Shown here piece by piece: positions 35,693 to 46,779 of a stretch of DNA of 64,000 nt (positions are counted from its first letter, which is position 1; each line of letters begins with the position of its first letter). The notes beneath the pieces were generated by a model that worked only from the letters and a program-made list of their open reading frames with translations, did no database searches and was not told the DNA's origin. Both the position numbers and the translations under genes were made by a program. The stretch is from Adiantum capillus-veneris (lineage: Eukaryota > Streptophyta > Polypodiopsida > Polypodiales > Pteridaceae). Location: positions 149,848,647 to 149,912,646 of the forward strand of contig CM043962.1 of assembly GCA_014529385.2 (NCBI GenBank). The letters run 5' to 3'.

Positions 35693-36465
35693 GTGTACCT
35701 TGTGACAGTGTACCTTGGGGTGCATTGTGCACTTGGGTGCACAATGCACCCCAAATGCCTATTTTTGGCAACCCAGATGCAAAGGGTGGGTGTTTACTTC
35801 CCCACAATAGAAGCTTGTATTCTAGCTCTGAATATCAAACACCTTTTCAAGCCGATTCACCTCTACTGATTTCATATCATGCTAATGAGACATCTTAATA
35901 GAATTTAGGCCTTATCTAAAATAGACAAACCAAATTTGATCTTCATTTTAAGTTATAAAACCAAAATGAGTTAAGAGTAAGGATAGGATCAGAGCCATGT
36001 TAGATTCGAGTAAGTCTCCGTTAACAATCCTATGACATATGTCAAAACCAAAATCAGATTGTAACTCCAAAGCTACAGCCATATGTAAGAGGAGTCATAC
36101 CCCTAACCAAATTTGTACTAGCATTTTAACCATTGAAGTGAAACTACCTTTTACTGTAGGTAATATGTACTAAGTATGTGCAAGAGAACCTAATTGAAGC
36201 ATGAAGTTTTCACGTTGATGTTGTAGAGTGGGGAGATCCTCCTCGACAAGCATAAGCTGACTCAATAGTAGTCATGGCAAAGGTTTCAATGCACAAGGCA
36301 TGTTGTGTTGTTGTAGCTAACATTCGGCTTACCGATATGGAGGTGGTAAAATGAATAAGGAGGGGGGGCGCTCTATTGGCACAAGTGAAACCACCTTGAG
36401 CAATGCAATTGCAACATAACTGTGTGTGTGGGATCACGCTATATGTGCATTAGAAACACATCTCT
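35693..36465. other. No recognised gene
   Basis: A short direct duplication, CTTGTGACAGTGTAC, sits at 35698-35717 next to the LTR end; otherwise unremarkable AT-rich sequence. Confidence 0.4.
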
Positions 36466-36916
36466 TAGGTTGACAACCCTCGTGACTAAGTCACATGGTC
36501 ATGGGAGGGTGGGATAGTGCGGGGATTGTGGACCATAGATCTGGGTGGCGGAGCCGAAAGTAATCTTGGGTACCCTAGATTAATTTTGGTTGTACCCTAG
36601 ATTACTTTTGGTTGTCACCACTTTGCAATACGTGTTTAAAGTAAATTAGGTCCCGCATGCTTCAGAACGCACGCAAGGCAAAGTGGTTAGGGCATGTGCC
36701 GCTCATGGGTGGGGTCACGGGTTCAAACCCCACGCCCACAAAATGGGGTACCCTAGATTACTTTCAAAACACTGGTACCTTAGATTACTTTTTACCCTAG
36801 ATTACATAAGTAATTTAGGGTACCCGCATTCCAGATGTACGAACTACAATCCCCCCACCATAGATCCCACCCTCCCATGCCCGTGTGACGTGATCCTGAG
36901 GGTTGAAAACCCCTCT
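36466..36916. mobile_element. Foldback element (MITE-like) with >100-bp inverted repeats
   Basis: The left arm (36473-36585) and the reverse complement of the right arm (36811-36908) share CAACCCTC, GTCACA, CATGGGAGGGTGGGAT, GGGGATTGT, ATCTGG and GGTACCCT in order with similar spacing. The centre repeats TACCCTAGATTAC four or five times and holds a tRNA-like sequence at 36668-36740. No transposase frame. The target duplication was not identified. Confidence 0.75.
36668..36740 (+). other. tRNA-like sequence with Pol III A and B boxes
   Basis: GGCAAAGTGGTTAGGGC resembles a tRNA D-arm (A box) and GGGTTCAAACCCC a B box (GGTTCRANNCC), with about 34 bases between them. The acceptor arms do not pair, so it is not an intact tRNA; it looks like a tRNA-derived promoter such as a SINE head. 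Confidence 0.5.
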
Positions 36917-38253
36917 TGCATGTGTCAATAGTAAAGACTTGGTTAGTGGGTTATCCACAAGGGGATGGAGTGGATTCACCACCAATACAGCACCAAATAG
37001 GTCAGCTTTTTCTAATTTAACTTTCACCACTCGCATTTGTGAGTATTGAAAAAAAGAAAAAAGGTAGATCAAAGAGCTGGCAAGTAAAGAATTAGATAGA
37101 CTTGGGAAAAGATGCAAAAACATAGCATCCAATTTGATATCCACAAAAAATGCACAATCTAACACCCTTCACATTGTTTCACCCAGATAGGATGCAAATT
37201 TAAAAAATAAGTTATAAAAAGGCAATCCAATATTTCTTGTCTAGCAAAATGTGTGTGAATAGGTGGAGAATTGATCCACGAAAGCTAAAATACACATGTA
37301 GTGGCCGAGCAAAATGCGCACTTGATTGTAAAGTTTTTTGAGATGGTCTGAGTAAAACCCATGGCTTCTTCTATTTGTGAGCATGTAGATGTGTGTGTTT
37401 AAGATTGATTATCTAACAAGTTTGGTTTCACAAACTTTTGAACCATATAATGGTACCTAGAGATCAGATAGTGTGTACATAACAAACCAAAAATATTTAT
37501 TTATAGTAGACAAGAAGTAACCTTTCAAATTGACAAAGATAAGACTACAATTGACATTTAGACTTGACAGTTTGAAACAATTGTATTACTTGTGAGTATA
37601 TAAAATTATCAAAGAGTTGTATACAGAAACAATCAAACGATGGATGATCTTCCGCTATTGCTACAATTGTTATTGTAATCCCAAGGAAGGAACCTTTTAC
37701 CTGCCACCATCCAAGAAACACGAGCACGTCAGTAATGGCATTTACTTGGAAGACAGGTATCAATGATCCCTTCCCCTTGTTATCGGGGTCAAGAACTACA
37801 AATAAACAAACAACAAAGCAAAGATCTAAATATTAATTGTAAAGTAAAATAGAGAGAGTGTTGGAGATTCGAAATACTGCCAAGTGAGGAGTAATTTGAT
37901 CCATGATAAGCCTTCATTTCATATAATCAAAAAGTCACATATATCCCCATTATCACATTACTGTTTGTGTTTGCATGTTTTAAAACCTCGTGCTTACAAT
38001 TTCTAAGGAAATTTTGATAGCATCTTGGTCGTTCGAGGCAAATTTCAAATAAATCATTCATAGCCATAGCCCATGAAATCCTCACTTGAGGTTTTATGGA
38101 TCAATCATAACTTTTAAAGCCAGTGCTCTTAACCATCAAATTTAGTGTTGTTAACCATGTATGGGACAATCCCGCAAGAAGTTCAACTATACACATGTGT
38201 TCGGCAACAAGTACAAAATTGAAGCCAACTAGATCTATCTTCTTAAGTCAAAC
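36917..38253. other. No recognised gene
   Basis: AT-rich. Small frames on the minus strand (36815-37165, 37545-37763) have no domain. No repeat structure seen. Confidence 0.35.
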
Positions 38254-38406
38254 TGTTATGCCAAGGGCAAACCCACGGGGGTCATAGACCCAGGCCAAGG
38301 GCCAACTGCTAGGTGTGGACAGGGGATTCTAAATCTGGATGGCCAAGGGCCTATATAAAGGGTGGTAGGGTGGAGAATCCTCATGGAAATTCCCTGGATT
38401 TTCACA
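38254..38406 (+). repeat. Short candidate copia-type 5' LTR
   Basis: Starts TGTTATGCC, ends TTTTCACA, has a TATA box at 38351-38360 (CTATATAAAG) and is followed after one base by a primer-site match. At 153 bp it is TRIM-sized. No partner LTR seen; the element is probably cut by the CACTA-like sequence at 39980. Confidence 0.5.
38351..38360 (+). promoter_or_regulatory. TATA box in the short LTR
   Basis: CTATATAAAG, about 55 bases upstream of the LTR end, fits an LTR promoter driving the downstream gag-like frame at 39351. Confidence 0.5.
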
Positions 38407-38407
38407 T

Positions 38408-38419
38408 TGGTATCAGATC
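38408..38419 (+). other. Primer binding site (tRNA-Met type)
   Basis: TGGTATCAGATC, one base different from TGGTATCAGAGC, immediately downstream of the LTR end. Confidence 0.55.
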
Positions 38420-39350
38420 TCTTAGTTTTTGGGGAAAAGAGGGTGTGTACTCTCTCTACATTTTTGCATGGTTTTCATGCATGCAAGCCGTGGAATAAGG
38501 CGTGGAAAAGACAACCCCGGAAAAAAATATGTGTGCAAGACCACTAAGGTGGGGAGGAAGCCAAAGCTCGACTAGGTCAAACGGCGAGTGCTTGGGCTCA
38601 TTGGGTTTGCAGCGGCAAGAGGACCTTTCACGACCCTGTGGTGTGTCCAAAAATGCAACACACTGTGCACTATCTCCCTCTCGGTTCCTCACTCGTCAAC
38701 TGTAGAGCACCATGGCTTCTTTGTGAAGGTATTTTCATACCTTAGGTGCACAAGGCCATACAATTTGGCCAAATTAATTTGATTAAGGATGTGTACACAC
38801 CACGGGCACACACCCCTCAAGTAAGCATACCCTCTTAAGAAGGGTTCGATCAAGCTTGGCACGGTTGAGGCCGTACAAACTTATGTGCCGTCAAAGCCCG
38901 ACACACAACGGATTTCTGGAGAACAAATTTAAGCGAGAAGATAGAAGTGTTTAAGGACTATAAGTTCCTTGTCGACCTCCTAAAAGAAAGTTGACAAAAG
39001 GGATACTTTCATTCGATCGACAATTCAAAACACGGCTTTGTCTTCAATCTCGGTCACTTACCATGTTCTTCACTAGATTTTGACAAGCTTTCACAACAAT
39101 TCGGCAAAGTAGCAAAGTGATCTTTTGAAGGTTGTAGTTTTGTTTTTGACATCGACATCAAGCTTTGGCGGTTTCTACTTGGCGCAGTCAAGCACGATAG
39201 CTTCAACATCAATAATTATCTTTGATTTATCGAATAAATTAGCAAGGCTAATTAATTGCGGTTACGAGATTTCCTAAATGGTTTGAAAATGTTCTCAATC
39301 GGCGGCTTCTTCAAGGTATTTCTTGATTTTGGTTTAGCAAACTCTCCCTC
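38420..39350. other. Leader region between the short LTR and a gag-like frame
   Basis: About 930 bp without a recognisable gene. Position between primer site and gag-like frame suggests a retrotransposon leader. Confidence 0.35.
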
Positions 39351-39830
39351 ATGGACCCCCTGCTTGACTCTCTGGACATGGGGTTGCCTGAGAATCATCT
39401 TTTTGATTTTGAACTTTCCTCAAGGGGATCGACGACTCCTCATCAGGGTGTCCTTGAAATTCCCGAGGATACCAACAATTTACCTGAAGCAAAGGAGTAC
39501 GTCACGCGCCATGACCTCCAATAGTTTGATGATCAATTTCACAAATTGGCCGTTCGAGTTCAACTGCTTGCTACTCAAGTGTAGCAGCTTACGAAGTTGA
39601 TCACCTCATACATCTCACAAGATGTACTCACTACTCATGGGTAAATGGTTGAAAAAGTCTCGATCAACGTGGCCAAGAGGAGACTTTCAATTACAAAGGT
39701 TAAGAGAGCAAAATTGCAAAAGTTAAGCTTTAATTGCATGGGACGACATCAGAGAAAACATTATCCCAAAGCATCAACTATCTTTTATATGTCATTAAGT
39801 AGGTATCTATTTGCTCAGCTCTTTGTATAA
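39351..39830 (+). pseudogene. Decayed gag-like frame with coiled-coil character
   Basis: One frame from the ATG at 39351 (MDPLLDSLDMGLPE) to 39830 is interrupted by TAG near 39522, TAG near 39583 and TAA near 39642. Both TAGs fit CAG codons in a Gln-rich helix (FDDQFHKLAVRVQLLATQV, QLTKLITSYI). Heptad-like spacing suggests a coiled coil. It is placed as expected for gag of the element starting at 38254, but the family is not recognised. Confidence 0.4.
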
Positions 39831-39979
39831 GATACAATAGACAGATAGATATAGCCTATGTAGTCTAGAAATTGCAAATTTTGCTTTCTGCTTCGATTCT
39901 CATAAGTGTTAACTGCTACATACATATGGTGATTATCCTTATGTCATTTAAATTTAGGTAAATCAATAAGATATGGTAT

Positions 39980-40200
39980 CACTACTAGGCCACTTTGTCA
40001 CTTTGTCACTAGGGATGCTTTTAAGCGTTGCATAAGCGACGAAAGCAACGTCACTATAAGAACGTCGGATAAGCAACACCAGTAGTGATGCAAAAATGTT
40101 GCATAGGCGACATAAAAAGACGTTGCTTGAGCGACGTAAAAATTAACCGGTTTCTTGCCTTGTTTACGTGATGTTATATTGAAAGTGTCGCTTAAGCGAT
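39980..40200 (+). mobile_element. CACTA-like transposon terminus
   Basis: Begins CACTACTAGG and is followed by many short subterminal repeats in both orientations of the type GCATAAGCGACG / CGTTGCTT / GTCGCTTAAGCGA. A CACTA start with dense subterminal repeats is the hallmark of En/Spm-type plant transposons. The opposite terminus and a transposase are absent. Confidence 0.5.
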
Positions 40201-40262
40201 GCTATTCTATTTTTTTTAACACATATTGGTGGCCAGGCTCCCATTCTAGGATTAATTACCAA

Positions 40263-40264
<2 letters not shown>

Positions 40265-40305
<41 letters not shown>
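40265..40305 (+). repeat. (CT)n at the 5' junction of LINE copy 3
   Basis: Pyrimidine tract ending four bases before the LINE ORF1 ATG at 40309. Confidence 0.95.
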
Positions 40306-40308
<3 letters not shown>

Positions 40309-40310
<2 letters not shown>

Positions 40311-40893
40311 GAGCCGAGATGTATATGACATGAAAAATGTATGCACAAACAAGTCTTGGGCTGATGTATGTGGTAAAAATGTGGTTCCTAATTCCTCACT
40401 CATGCAATCTATGGCTCAAAAAAATAATGTTGAGAATGTGGATGTGGAGGAGTTGAAGAAATGGGAGCGATGTTCCAACAACATTGTTATTCGTGGAATT
40501 TCCAAAGAGAAGTTAGAGACGCCTCCTTCTCTTGCCATTGTTATCGAAGATTTCTTCAAAAACCACTTTGGCATGTCCGGAATTATGGTCTATGGAGCAC
40601 ATAGAGTGGGCAAGCAAGGAGCTCCTGGCTTGGGAGAACGGCCAATTGTATGCACCATGCCAGATGAGACTGAACAAAATATTATCCTTGATAATAGTTG
40701 GATCAATTTGAGGGATACAAATGTTTTAGATGTGAAGATTGCACTATTAAGCAACAAAATATGTGTCGCAAGGCATATGAGGAAAATAATAAGAAAAACA
40801 AGGATATCTTTCACGAAGAAAATGTGCCCAAGGAGGAGGAAAGTCCCTCAAGCAAATAGGGATGTGCGACCTATGAGACCGAGTTACAATTGA
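40309..40893 (+). CDS. LINE ORF1 protein, 194 aa, intact frame
   Basis: An intact frame: an N-terminal SWADVCGKNV motif (shared as SWVDV with the other LINE), a short helical segment, and an RNA-recognition-like fold starting NNIVIRGISKE and continuing through YGAHRVGKQG to MRKIIRKTRISF, with a basic tail. L1 ORF1 proteins bind the element RNA. The long coiled coil of the other LINE is missing here, so the protein is short for the family. ORF1 ends TGA at 40891-40893; ORF2 homology starts at the overlapping TTG at 40890, so ORF2 may depend on reinitiation, or its ATG may have mutated. Confidence 0.6.
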
Positions 40894-43143
40894 AAATATG
40901 CTTTTGGAATTGCAATGGATACCCATGGAATGCAGGGGTTGGCATTGATGAATTAATAAGCAAAGCCGATGTTGTACTTCTTGTTGAAACTTGGGAGCAT
41001 TATAAACAAAGGATTAATGGCTTGGAGGATTGCAATGTACATTCATTGATGTGGTCAAAGAATCTCAAGCAACGAAGAGGGCAAGGAGGGGTAGCATGTC
41101 TAGTTAAGAAAGGATTGGATATTTTGTTTCAATTGTGAAAGATGACAAGTACAAACGTTATGTATGGCTGAAAATTATGACCCCAAAAAGAGCACCCAAT
41201 TTCGTAGCCGATTGCTACATTCCTCATCATGATTCCCCCTTTTATGCTTGCATGGATGAGCAACCAAATGCTAAAAAAATTACCATTTTATGGTTCACTC
41301 CCATGTATGACTTCTTTTTTTACTATTGAAAAGTTGGCCACTCGCAAAGCGGGAGATCTTCAAGGTATCAAGCCGGAAATGATCAAATGGACGAGAGATT
41401 TTACCCATGACTCGATGTGTGATATGTTCAACCTTGCACTTCAACATGGTATGCCTTATGATTGGAGTACTAATTCGGTTAAGACTTTGCATAAAGGAGG
41501 GGATGTAAAGAATGTAAACAACTACCGGACTATAATGATTGGGTCTCTCATGGAAAAGTTGTTTAGGTGCATAATGGAGATGAAATTGAGTGATTGGGCT
41601 AAAGAGAATGACAAGCGTGCAAAAGGACGAGCAGGTTTTTGTCGATGCCATAGCACCATTGATCATCTTGTCACTCTTCGTGTTCTCATGGAGGAAAGTT
41701 GGTTGAAAGGCAAGCAATTGTATTGTTGTTTTGTGGACTTTAAGAAAACCTTTGATATGATTCCACATAACAATTTGTGGAGAAGGATGGAAGAACTCCA
41801 AGTGCCAAGTGAGTTTATGCTTGCGGTTTTTCAAATCTATGAGAAGGTGACATGTCAATTACGCATGGGAAGAGGAATTTCAAAAAAATTGTAAGCACTA
41901 TTGGGGTTAAACAAGGATGTCCATTGTCACCAACGCTCTTTGGTCTATGCATCAATCAATTGGAACAAATGGTAAACTTTATGCCAGAAGAAGGCATTTA
42001 AGAGGTCACTATTTGCAATGAGGTAATCATGATTTTTTTGTATGCGGATGATGTAGTGCTTCTAGCGCACACTTTAGAAGATGCACAAAAGCTGATGGTT
42101 ATCCTTGAGAACTTTTTCTTGCATAGTGGGCTGATTGTAAATGAATCCAAAACAAAGGTTATTCTAGTGAAAACAAACCATAAGGAGAAGCCATGCATTG
42201 TGTACAACAATGAGACACTTGAAGTTGTTGAGAGCTTTAAGTACCTTGGCCTTGAGGTTCCATCCAATTTTAAGTGTCATGAATGTGCCATGGGTAATTT
42301 GGAAGTGGGAAAGAGAGCATATTATGCATTTTAGAACGTGTAATGCGGAAAAACATCAAGTGTTGGGTTCTCAAGAAGTATCTTTTTGATGCATTGGTGA
42401 CACCGGTTCTTCTTTATAGAGTTGAAGTGTGGAGCGGGAGCATCTCAAAGTCTACTTGGAAAGAGTTTGAGAATGTCCAAAAGTGTTTTCTTACAAACTT
42501 TCTCCAAGTTAAGACACAAACACCATATATGCGCCTACTTCTTGAGTCGGGATCTCTTCCAATTGAGATTATGGGCATGGAAAGGGTTGTGGAGTACATG
42601 ATAAAGGTGCGTCAAAACCCCTCACATCGACTTCCTACAATTGCATGGAAAGCAAGCAAAAAAGTTCAAAAGATGCATAAAAGCAATATTTTGAGCACGA
42701 GATGGATGCAAGACAAAAACAAGTGGTTTGGGAGATGGGATGCATTACACTTGCTACATGATGCTTCAATTGACCCCCCAGTGAATGAAGCTTTTCTACA
42801 ACGCCAATGTTTTACGGCTTGGGAGAAATCCGGTGGGTCAAGCTCCGCCCATATTGCCCCCAACTACAAAACCATGTTCTTCGCTGAAAGAGGAAACCAT
42901 ACTCACACTTACATGCTTGAGCCTATCCCCTTGTCGGCGATACGCACTATTGCAGCCATTCGGCTTACCTCCCATTCCCTTTGATGCAAGACAGGGCGTT
43001 GGGGCAATGGAGAAGAGTCAAATCAACTGTGAACATTATGCTCACTGTTGCAAGTTTGAGAGTATGAGTACCACACACTATGATAGTGCTCAGATTTTGG
43101 TCACATCCGAACTTGCTTCTCTCATATTTTCAGCCATGACTTA
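40890..43143 (+). pseudogene. LINE ORF2 of copy 3, deleted and frameshifted
   Basis: Endonuclease start FWNCNGYPW, VVLLVETWEH and GGVACLVKKG, then a stop at 41136. After a frameshift (KYKRYVWLKI, VADCYIPHHDSPF) the middle of the endonuclease is missing: sequence jumps near 41280 to the reverse transcriptase region (GDLQGIKPEMIKW). Reverse transcriptase motifs: NNYRTIMIGSL, CCFVDFKKTFD, frameshift near 41890, GVKQGCPLSPTLF, and YADD in FLYADDVVLLA (about 42035-42067). Stops near 41999 and 42332 split the rest. The C-terminal Cys-rich part is out of frame near 43020. Confidence 0.87.
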
Positions 43144-43265
43144 GACCTACACACTTTCCTCTCCCAGCCACAAGGCGGGCTCTCCACTACGACTCTCACA
43201 ATTTTGGAGCATCGAGAGTCACTTATCAGCCATACATACTACATCACATGTAACTTTGGTCCCAT

Positions 43266-43281
43266 AGGTCATATTTGACCT
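43266..43281 (+). other. Conserved LINE 3'-terminal hairpin (copy 3)
   Basis: AGGTCA pairs with TGACCT around TATT. Relative to copies 1 and 2 the T.G wobble has become T-A, keeping the stem. It lies 19 bases before the CT-rich tail. Confidence 0.65.
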
Positions 43282-43329
43282 CCGAGAACAATAATAAAAT
43301 CTCTCTATCTCTCTCTTTCTCTCATTTTC

Positions 43330-43406
43330 TTCCCACCTCTGCACATGCTCAAGGTTTCCATGGATCCTACACGTTTTCATCCTCCCTAGCCTCATTAGAC
43401 CTATCA
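43330..43406 (+). repeat. 5' LTR remnant
   Basis: Matches the last ~77 bp of 44436-44755, ending CCTATCA two bases before the primer site. Upstream LTR sequence is replaced by the LINE. Confidence 0.8.
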
Positions 43407-43408
43407 AG

Positions 43409-43422
43409 TGGTATCAGAGCCA
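43409..43422 (+). other. Primer binding site, initiator tRNA-Met
   Basis: TGGTATCAGAGCCA is the standard plant copia primer site. Confidence 0.85.
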
Positions 43423-44421
43423 GGCGGGTGCAGAGGTCAAGGCGACATTGTACACTATGTCTTGGAATGCTGCCTGCGGGGTAGGCGCCTTTCAAAACAC
43501 CATCCTAGCTTTTTGTGGCACCCAAGCATTCTAAAAAGCTACCCAACACAGTGACCAAAGAGCTTGAAGTTGTGGATGGTGTTGTGTACTCCTTGCATGT
43601 TTTAAAACACTGCTCAAAGCGGTGGTATTCAAGAAGGGCGATGAAGCTCTCTTCGCACTAGTAACCACAACCTCTCAAAACACAGGCAGTTTTGGGACTA
43701 TTAAGGTGCAGGTTGAAACACTTCATGCAAAGTTGGCATTTATTGGTTAAGCTTGTTATAAGAGCTACATTTTGAAACGCCATCTAAAAACAAGAGCTCA
43801 ACAAAGAGGTCTAATTGTCGACAGTGGCCATAAACTTCTCAAAATTCCCTGTGAGTGATATATGCTAAGCAAGGATGCACGAAGGGAACATTTTTACCAA
43901 GTTTTTTTTTAAAGTGCCACTATAAATTGTCAGTTTTTGGGGGTGAGCTTAATAGCATCCGACGGATAAAAATTTACATGCTCTTACAACATATCAAAGA
44001 AGTGCTACAACATGGAGGATTTTCTGAAAGTGGTTGATACATTTGAAAAAGACCCGGTCTCTTTCAACTCATTTTGGGTTTTTTGGCAGTATTCTTCAGC
44101 TAGTCTTTAGTCCATTTGTCCTAGCCAAAAGTCATGTTTTTTTTCATTTCTTTATGTTGTCATAGGTCTGTTATGGTTTTGTCTGTTGTCAGTTATTGTC
44201 ATCCCAAACTTTTGTACAGGTTATAGACACTACCACAAAAAACAGAAGTGGTAAGACCTCCCATTTTTGTTTGGTCAAGTTCTTGTTGTATCACTCTGAT
44301 TGTTGTTTGAGGGAAGTACACACACACACCTATGTTGTTGTCAAGGGAGGAGCTTCTACTCATAGTTTCAAGTGATTGAACTTTGTCATGGTCAATGCCA
44401 AGTCCATTGTCTGTGGTTTTG

Positions 44422-44435
44422 GCCTGAGGGGGGAT
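44422..44435 (+). other. Polypurine tract
   Basis: GCCTGAGGGGGGAT immediately precedes the 3' LTR start TGTTGGGG. Confidence 0.7.
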
Positions 44436-44612
44436 TGTTGGGGTTTTGCAAGCCCAAGTCATGATGTCTACACCCGTGTGAACGTATCCTAAGGCATGCA
44501 TGCAACATTAGTTAACTGAGGCTAAGTTTTCATGGCAAAGAAGTTCTATATATAAATGTAGTAGTCTTTTAATAAAAAAAAGAGTTGTTCTATTTTTGCA
44601 TTGAGTCGACAT

Positions 44613-44682
<70 letters not shown>

Positions 44683-44755
44683 CACCTCTGCACATGCTCA
44701 AGGTTGCTATGGATCCTACACGCTTTCATCCTCTCTAGCCTCAGTAGACCTATCA
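44436..44755 (+). repeat. 3' LTR of the non-autonomous copia-type element
   Basis: Starts TGTTGGGGTT and ends GACCTATCA. It has a TATA box at 44545-44556 (TCTATATATAAA) and a (CT)n tract at 44614-44679 in the presumed R/U5 region. Confidence 0.8.
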
Positions 44756-45679
44756 AAAATCAAAAGTATCAATGATTACGGTATGGTGTTTTCTTCCTTG
44801 ACACTGTGCGATTAAAGAAAAATGGTTAAAATAAATTGAATATGAACAAAAATACTTGACAATATAAACAAAAATGATTGAAACAAACTGAATATGAATG
44901 AAGAAACTTAACAATATTATACAAGTAGACTAGAACTGACTGAAGGAGACTGAATATATAAATCATCAATGTATGTATACATACAATGTCAATACCCAAA
45001 CATGATCATCTATCTAAATGCCACTAAAGCTATGTATCAGTATCGGACTCGTTCGCATGATCCTCCTATCCCCCAACATGTGAAGACAATCCAGCGCGTG
45101 TCCGCTGCTCGTCTATCCTCCTACCCTCCTCCTCCCTTTCCTCCTCTCTCGCAACAAGCTCGAGATCGCTCTCGCCATGAACCTCCTACATTCATAAAAG
45201 TTAAATTAAATCTATTGACAATAAAAAACTAATTTGAAAATCGTTTTAACTTAAAAAAATAACCCAAAGTTATAAATATTACTCGCAAAAGGGCGTAATG
45301 GTGGAATGATGCATTGCTTGGTATGTCGCTATCTTGATCTTTACTAGAGCCAGAGGACTACCATAATCTTTGGTCTGTACAAAACAGATCCAAAGTTTAG
45401 GGTTGTTCTTATTCACATCATTCTAAAAACTATGTTATGAAAATCTATAAATATATTTACGAAAGTGGCTATGATGTCGGTCTTGCCCATGTGACTCGAG
45501 TGGGACATGTGGTCGCTTGCCACTCTACCCAGTGCTTCTTACATTGCATTCATTGAAAATAAAATGATATATGTAACATTTAATGGTCTAGTAACTTGTG
45601 TGTAGTGGAAAATAACATAGACATAGTGAGCATTTCATTAGAATAGATTCCTAATGAGCATAGAAAGAGTGCTTGTATG

Positions 45680-45723
<44 letters not shown>

Positions 45724-46779
45724 AACAACAGCATAACACCTAATTAGATAGGCATGAACAATACTTCAAAATGAGAGAGAAATTAAGCTATTGACAACAG
45801 TTGAGGACCGGATTTACATGGAGCCAGTCCCCCCTCCAAAAGGCTTTATATTATAGGTTTCCCCCATCAAGGGAGACATTTTACAAATACAGTACTTTGT
45901 GTTCCTTCAATAACTTACTGGTGCAATGAAGATGGAAGCTTCAAGAACCAAGCTCACACTTGTAAAACACAACATCAATTCCCTCATGGTCTCAGAACGA
46001 AGACCTCACACACCTTCGAAGATGGTGAGAGCTAGCGGGGTATGAGAGTAGATCGACAGGAAGGAGTATTCTTACGAGAAAGAAGTATGTCTCCTCACAT
46101 AATCACTCATAATAGCTTAGCATAGCTTAGTAATTAGAATGGTCTAGGAGATGAGCATGCATTGGAGCTTGGATCTTGGTTGGATTTGCATCACAAAGCC
46201 AAGAGTTGTTGGTGTAGGCCTCCCTTCTCACAAGCTTGGAGTAGGTGATGAGCTGAAGGAGATAGTCTTCTTTACTCCACACATCAAATTTTGTGAGTGT
46301 GTGTGTGATAATGCCTTGCCAAAATCAGCCCCCTCTCTCTCTTGGTCGACCCCTCTTGGTTTTTACTCATGTTGGCATCCTATTGGACCCTGCAAAGCTT
46401 AGCCAATGATAATTAAGAAACATAAGTGATAGCCTTGTGACATGTGTCCCCCTTTCCCCTTTTGTAAGAGCTTTAGGTATTTAATTAATGCAATTAAACT
46501 CTTATTGGACTCCTTAGTCTTCTGGCCAATCGGAATCAAGCAAGCCCAATGCCCCCTTGGGAGACTGTCCAATAGTCTTCTAGAGAGCTTAATTTCTACT
46601 GGTTCTTTTATCAAGTGTTTTTAAATGAATTAAATTAAATGTACTCTAGCCTAATTCTCATTGGTCCACCTCTATGGCCATCTAATAGGATTTGAATGCA
46701 CCTTGGGGGCAACTAGGCTAGGGAGCTGACATGTGTCCCCTATTCCCTTTGTGTAAAGGGAGCTTGCTAGAGAGTGTGT
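44756..46779. other. No recognised gene; (GA)n at 45682-45722
   Basis: An 87-residue frame at 44969-45232 (Pro-rich end) is unrecognised. No repeats beyond the GA tract. The right part may be LTR of the chromovirus remnant, whose left boundary I could not fix. Confidence 0.35.

Larger units (their letters stand above)
40306..43300 (+). mobile_element. L1-like LINE copy 3, second subfamily, internally deleted
   Basis: Starts at the (CT)n edge with ORF1, continues with ORF2 and a short 3' UTR carrying the conserved hairpin, and runs into CT-rich sequence at 43301. It is clearly diverged from copies 1 and 2 at the protein level but has the same order and 3' end (GTAACTTTGG, CCATAGGTCA). The 3' end joins the U5 part of a copia-type LTR at its own CT tract. 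Confidence 0.88.
43330..44755 (+). mobile_element. Non-autonomous copia-type LTR element (TRIM/LARD size)
   Basis: A truncated 5' LTR (43330-43406), a perfect tRNA-Met primer site, 1.0 kb of non-coding interior, a purine tract and a complete 320-bp 3' LTR (44436-44755). LTR ends share CCCACCTCTGCACATGCTC and GACCTATCA. No gag or pol frame. The 5' LTR is cut at its internal CT tract by the LINE at 40306-43300. Confidence 0.8.

Noticed and set aside
36668-36740. Functional tRNA gene
   Set aside because: A and B boxes are present but the acceptor stem does not pair and the D and T stems are poor; kept only as tRNA-like.
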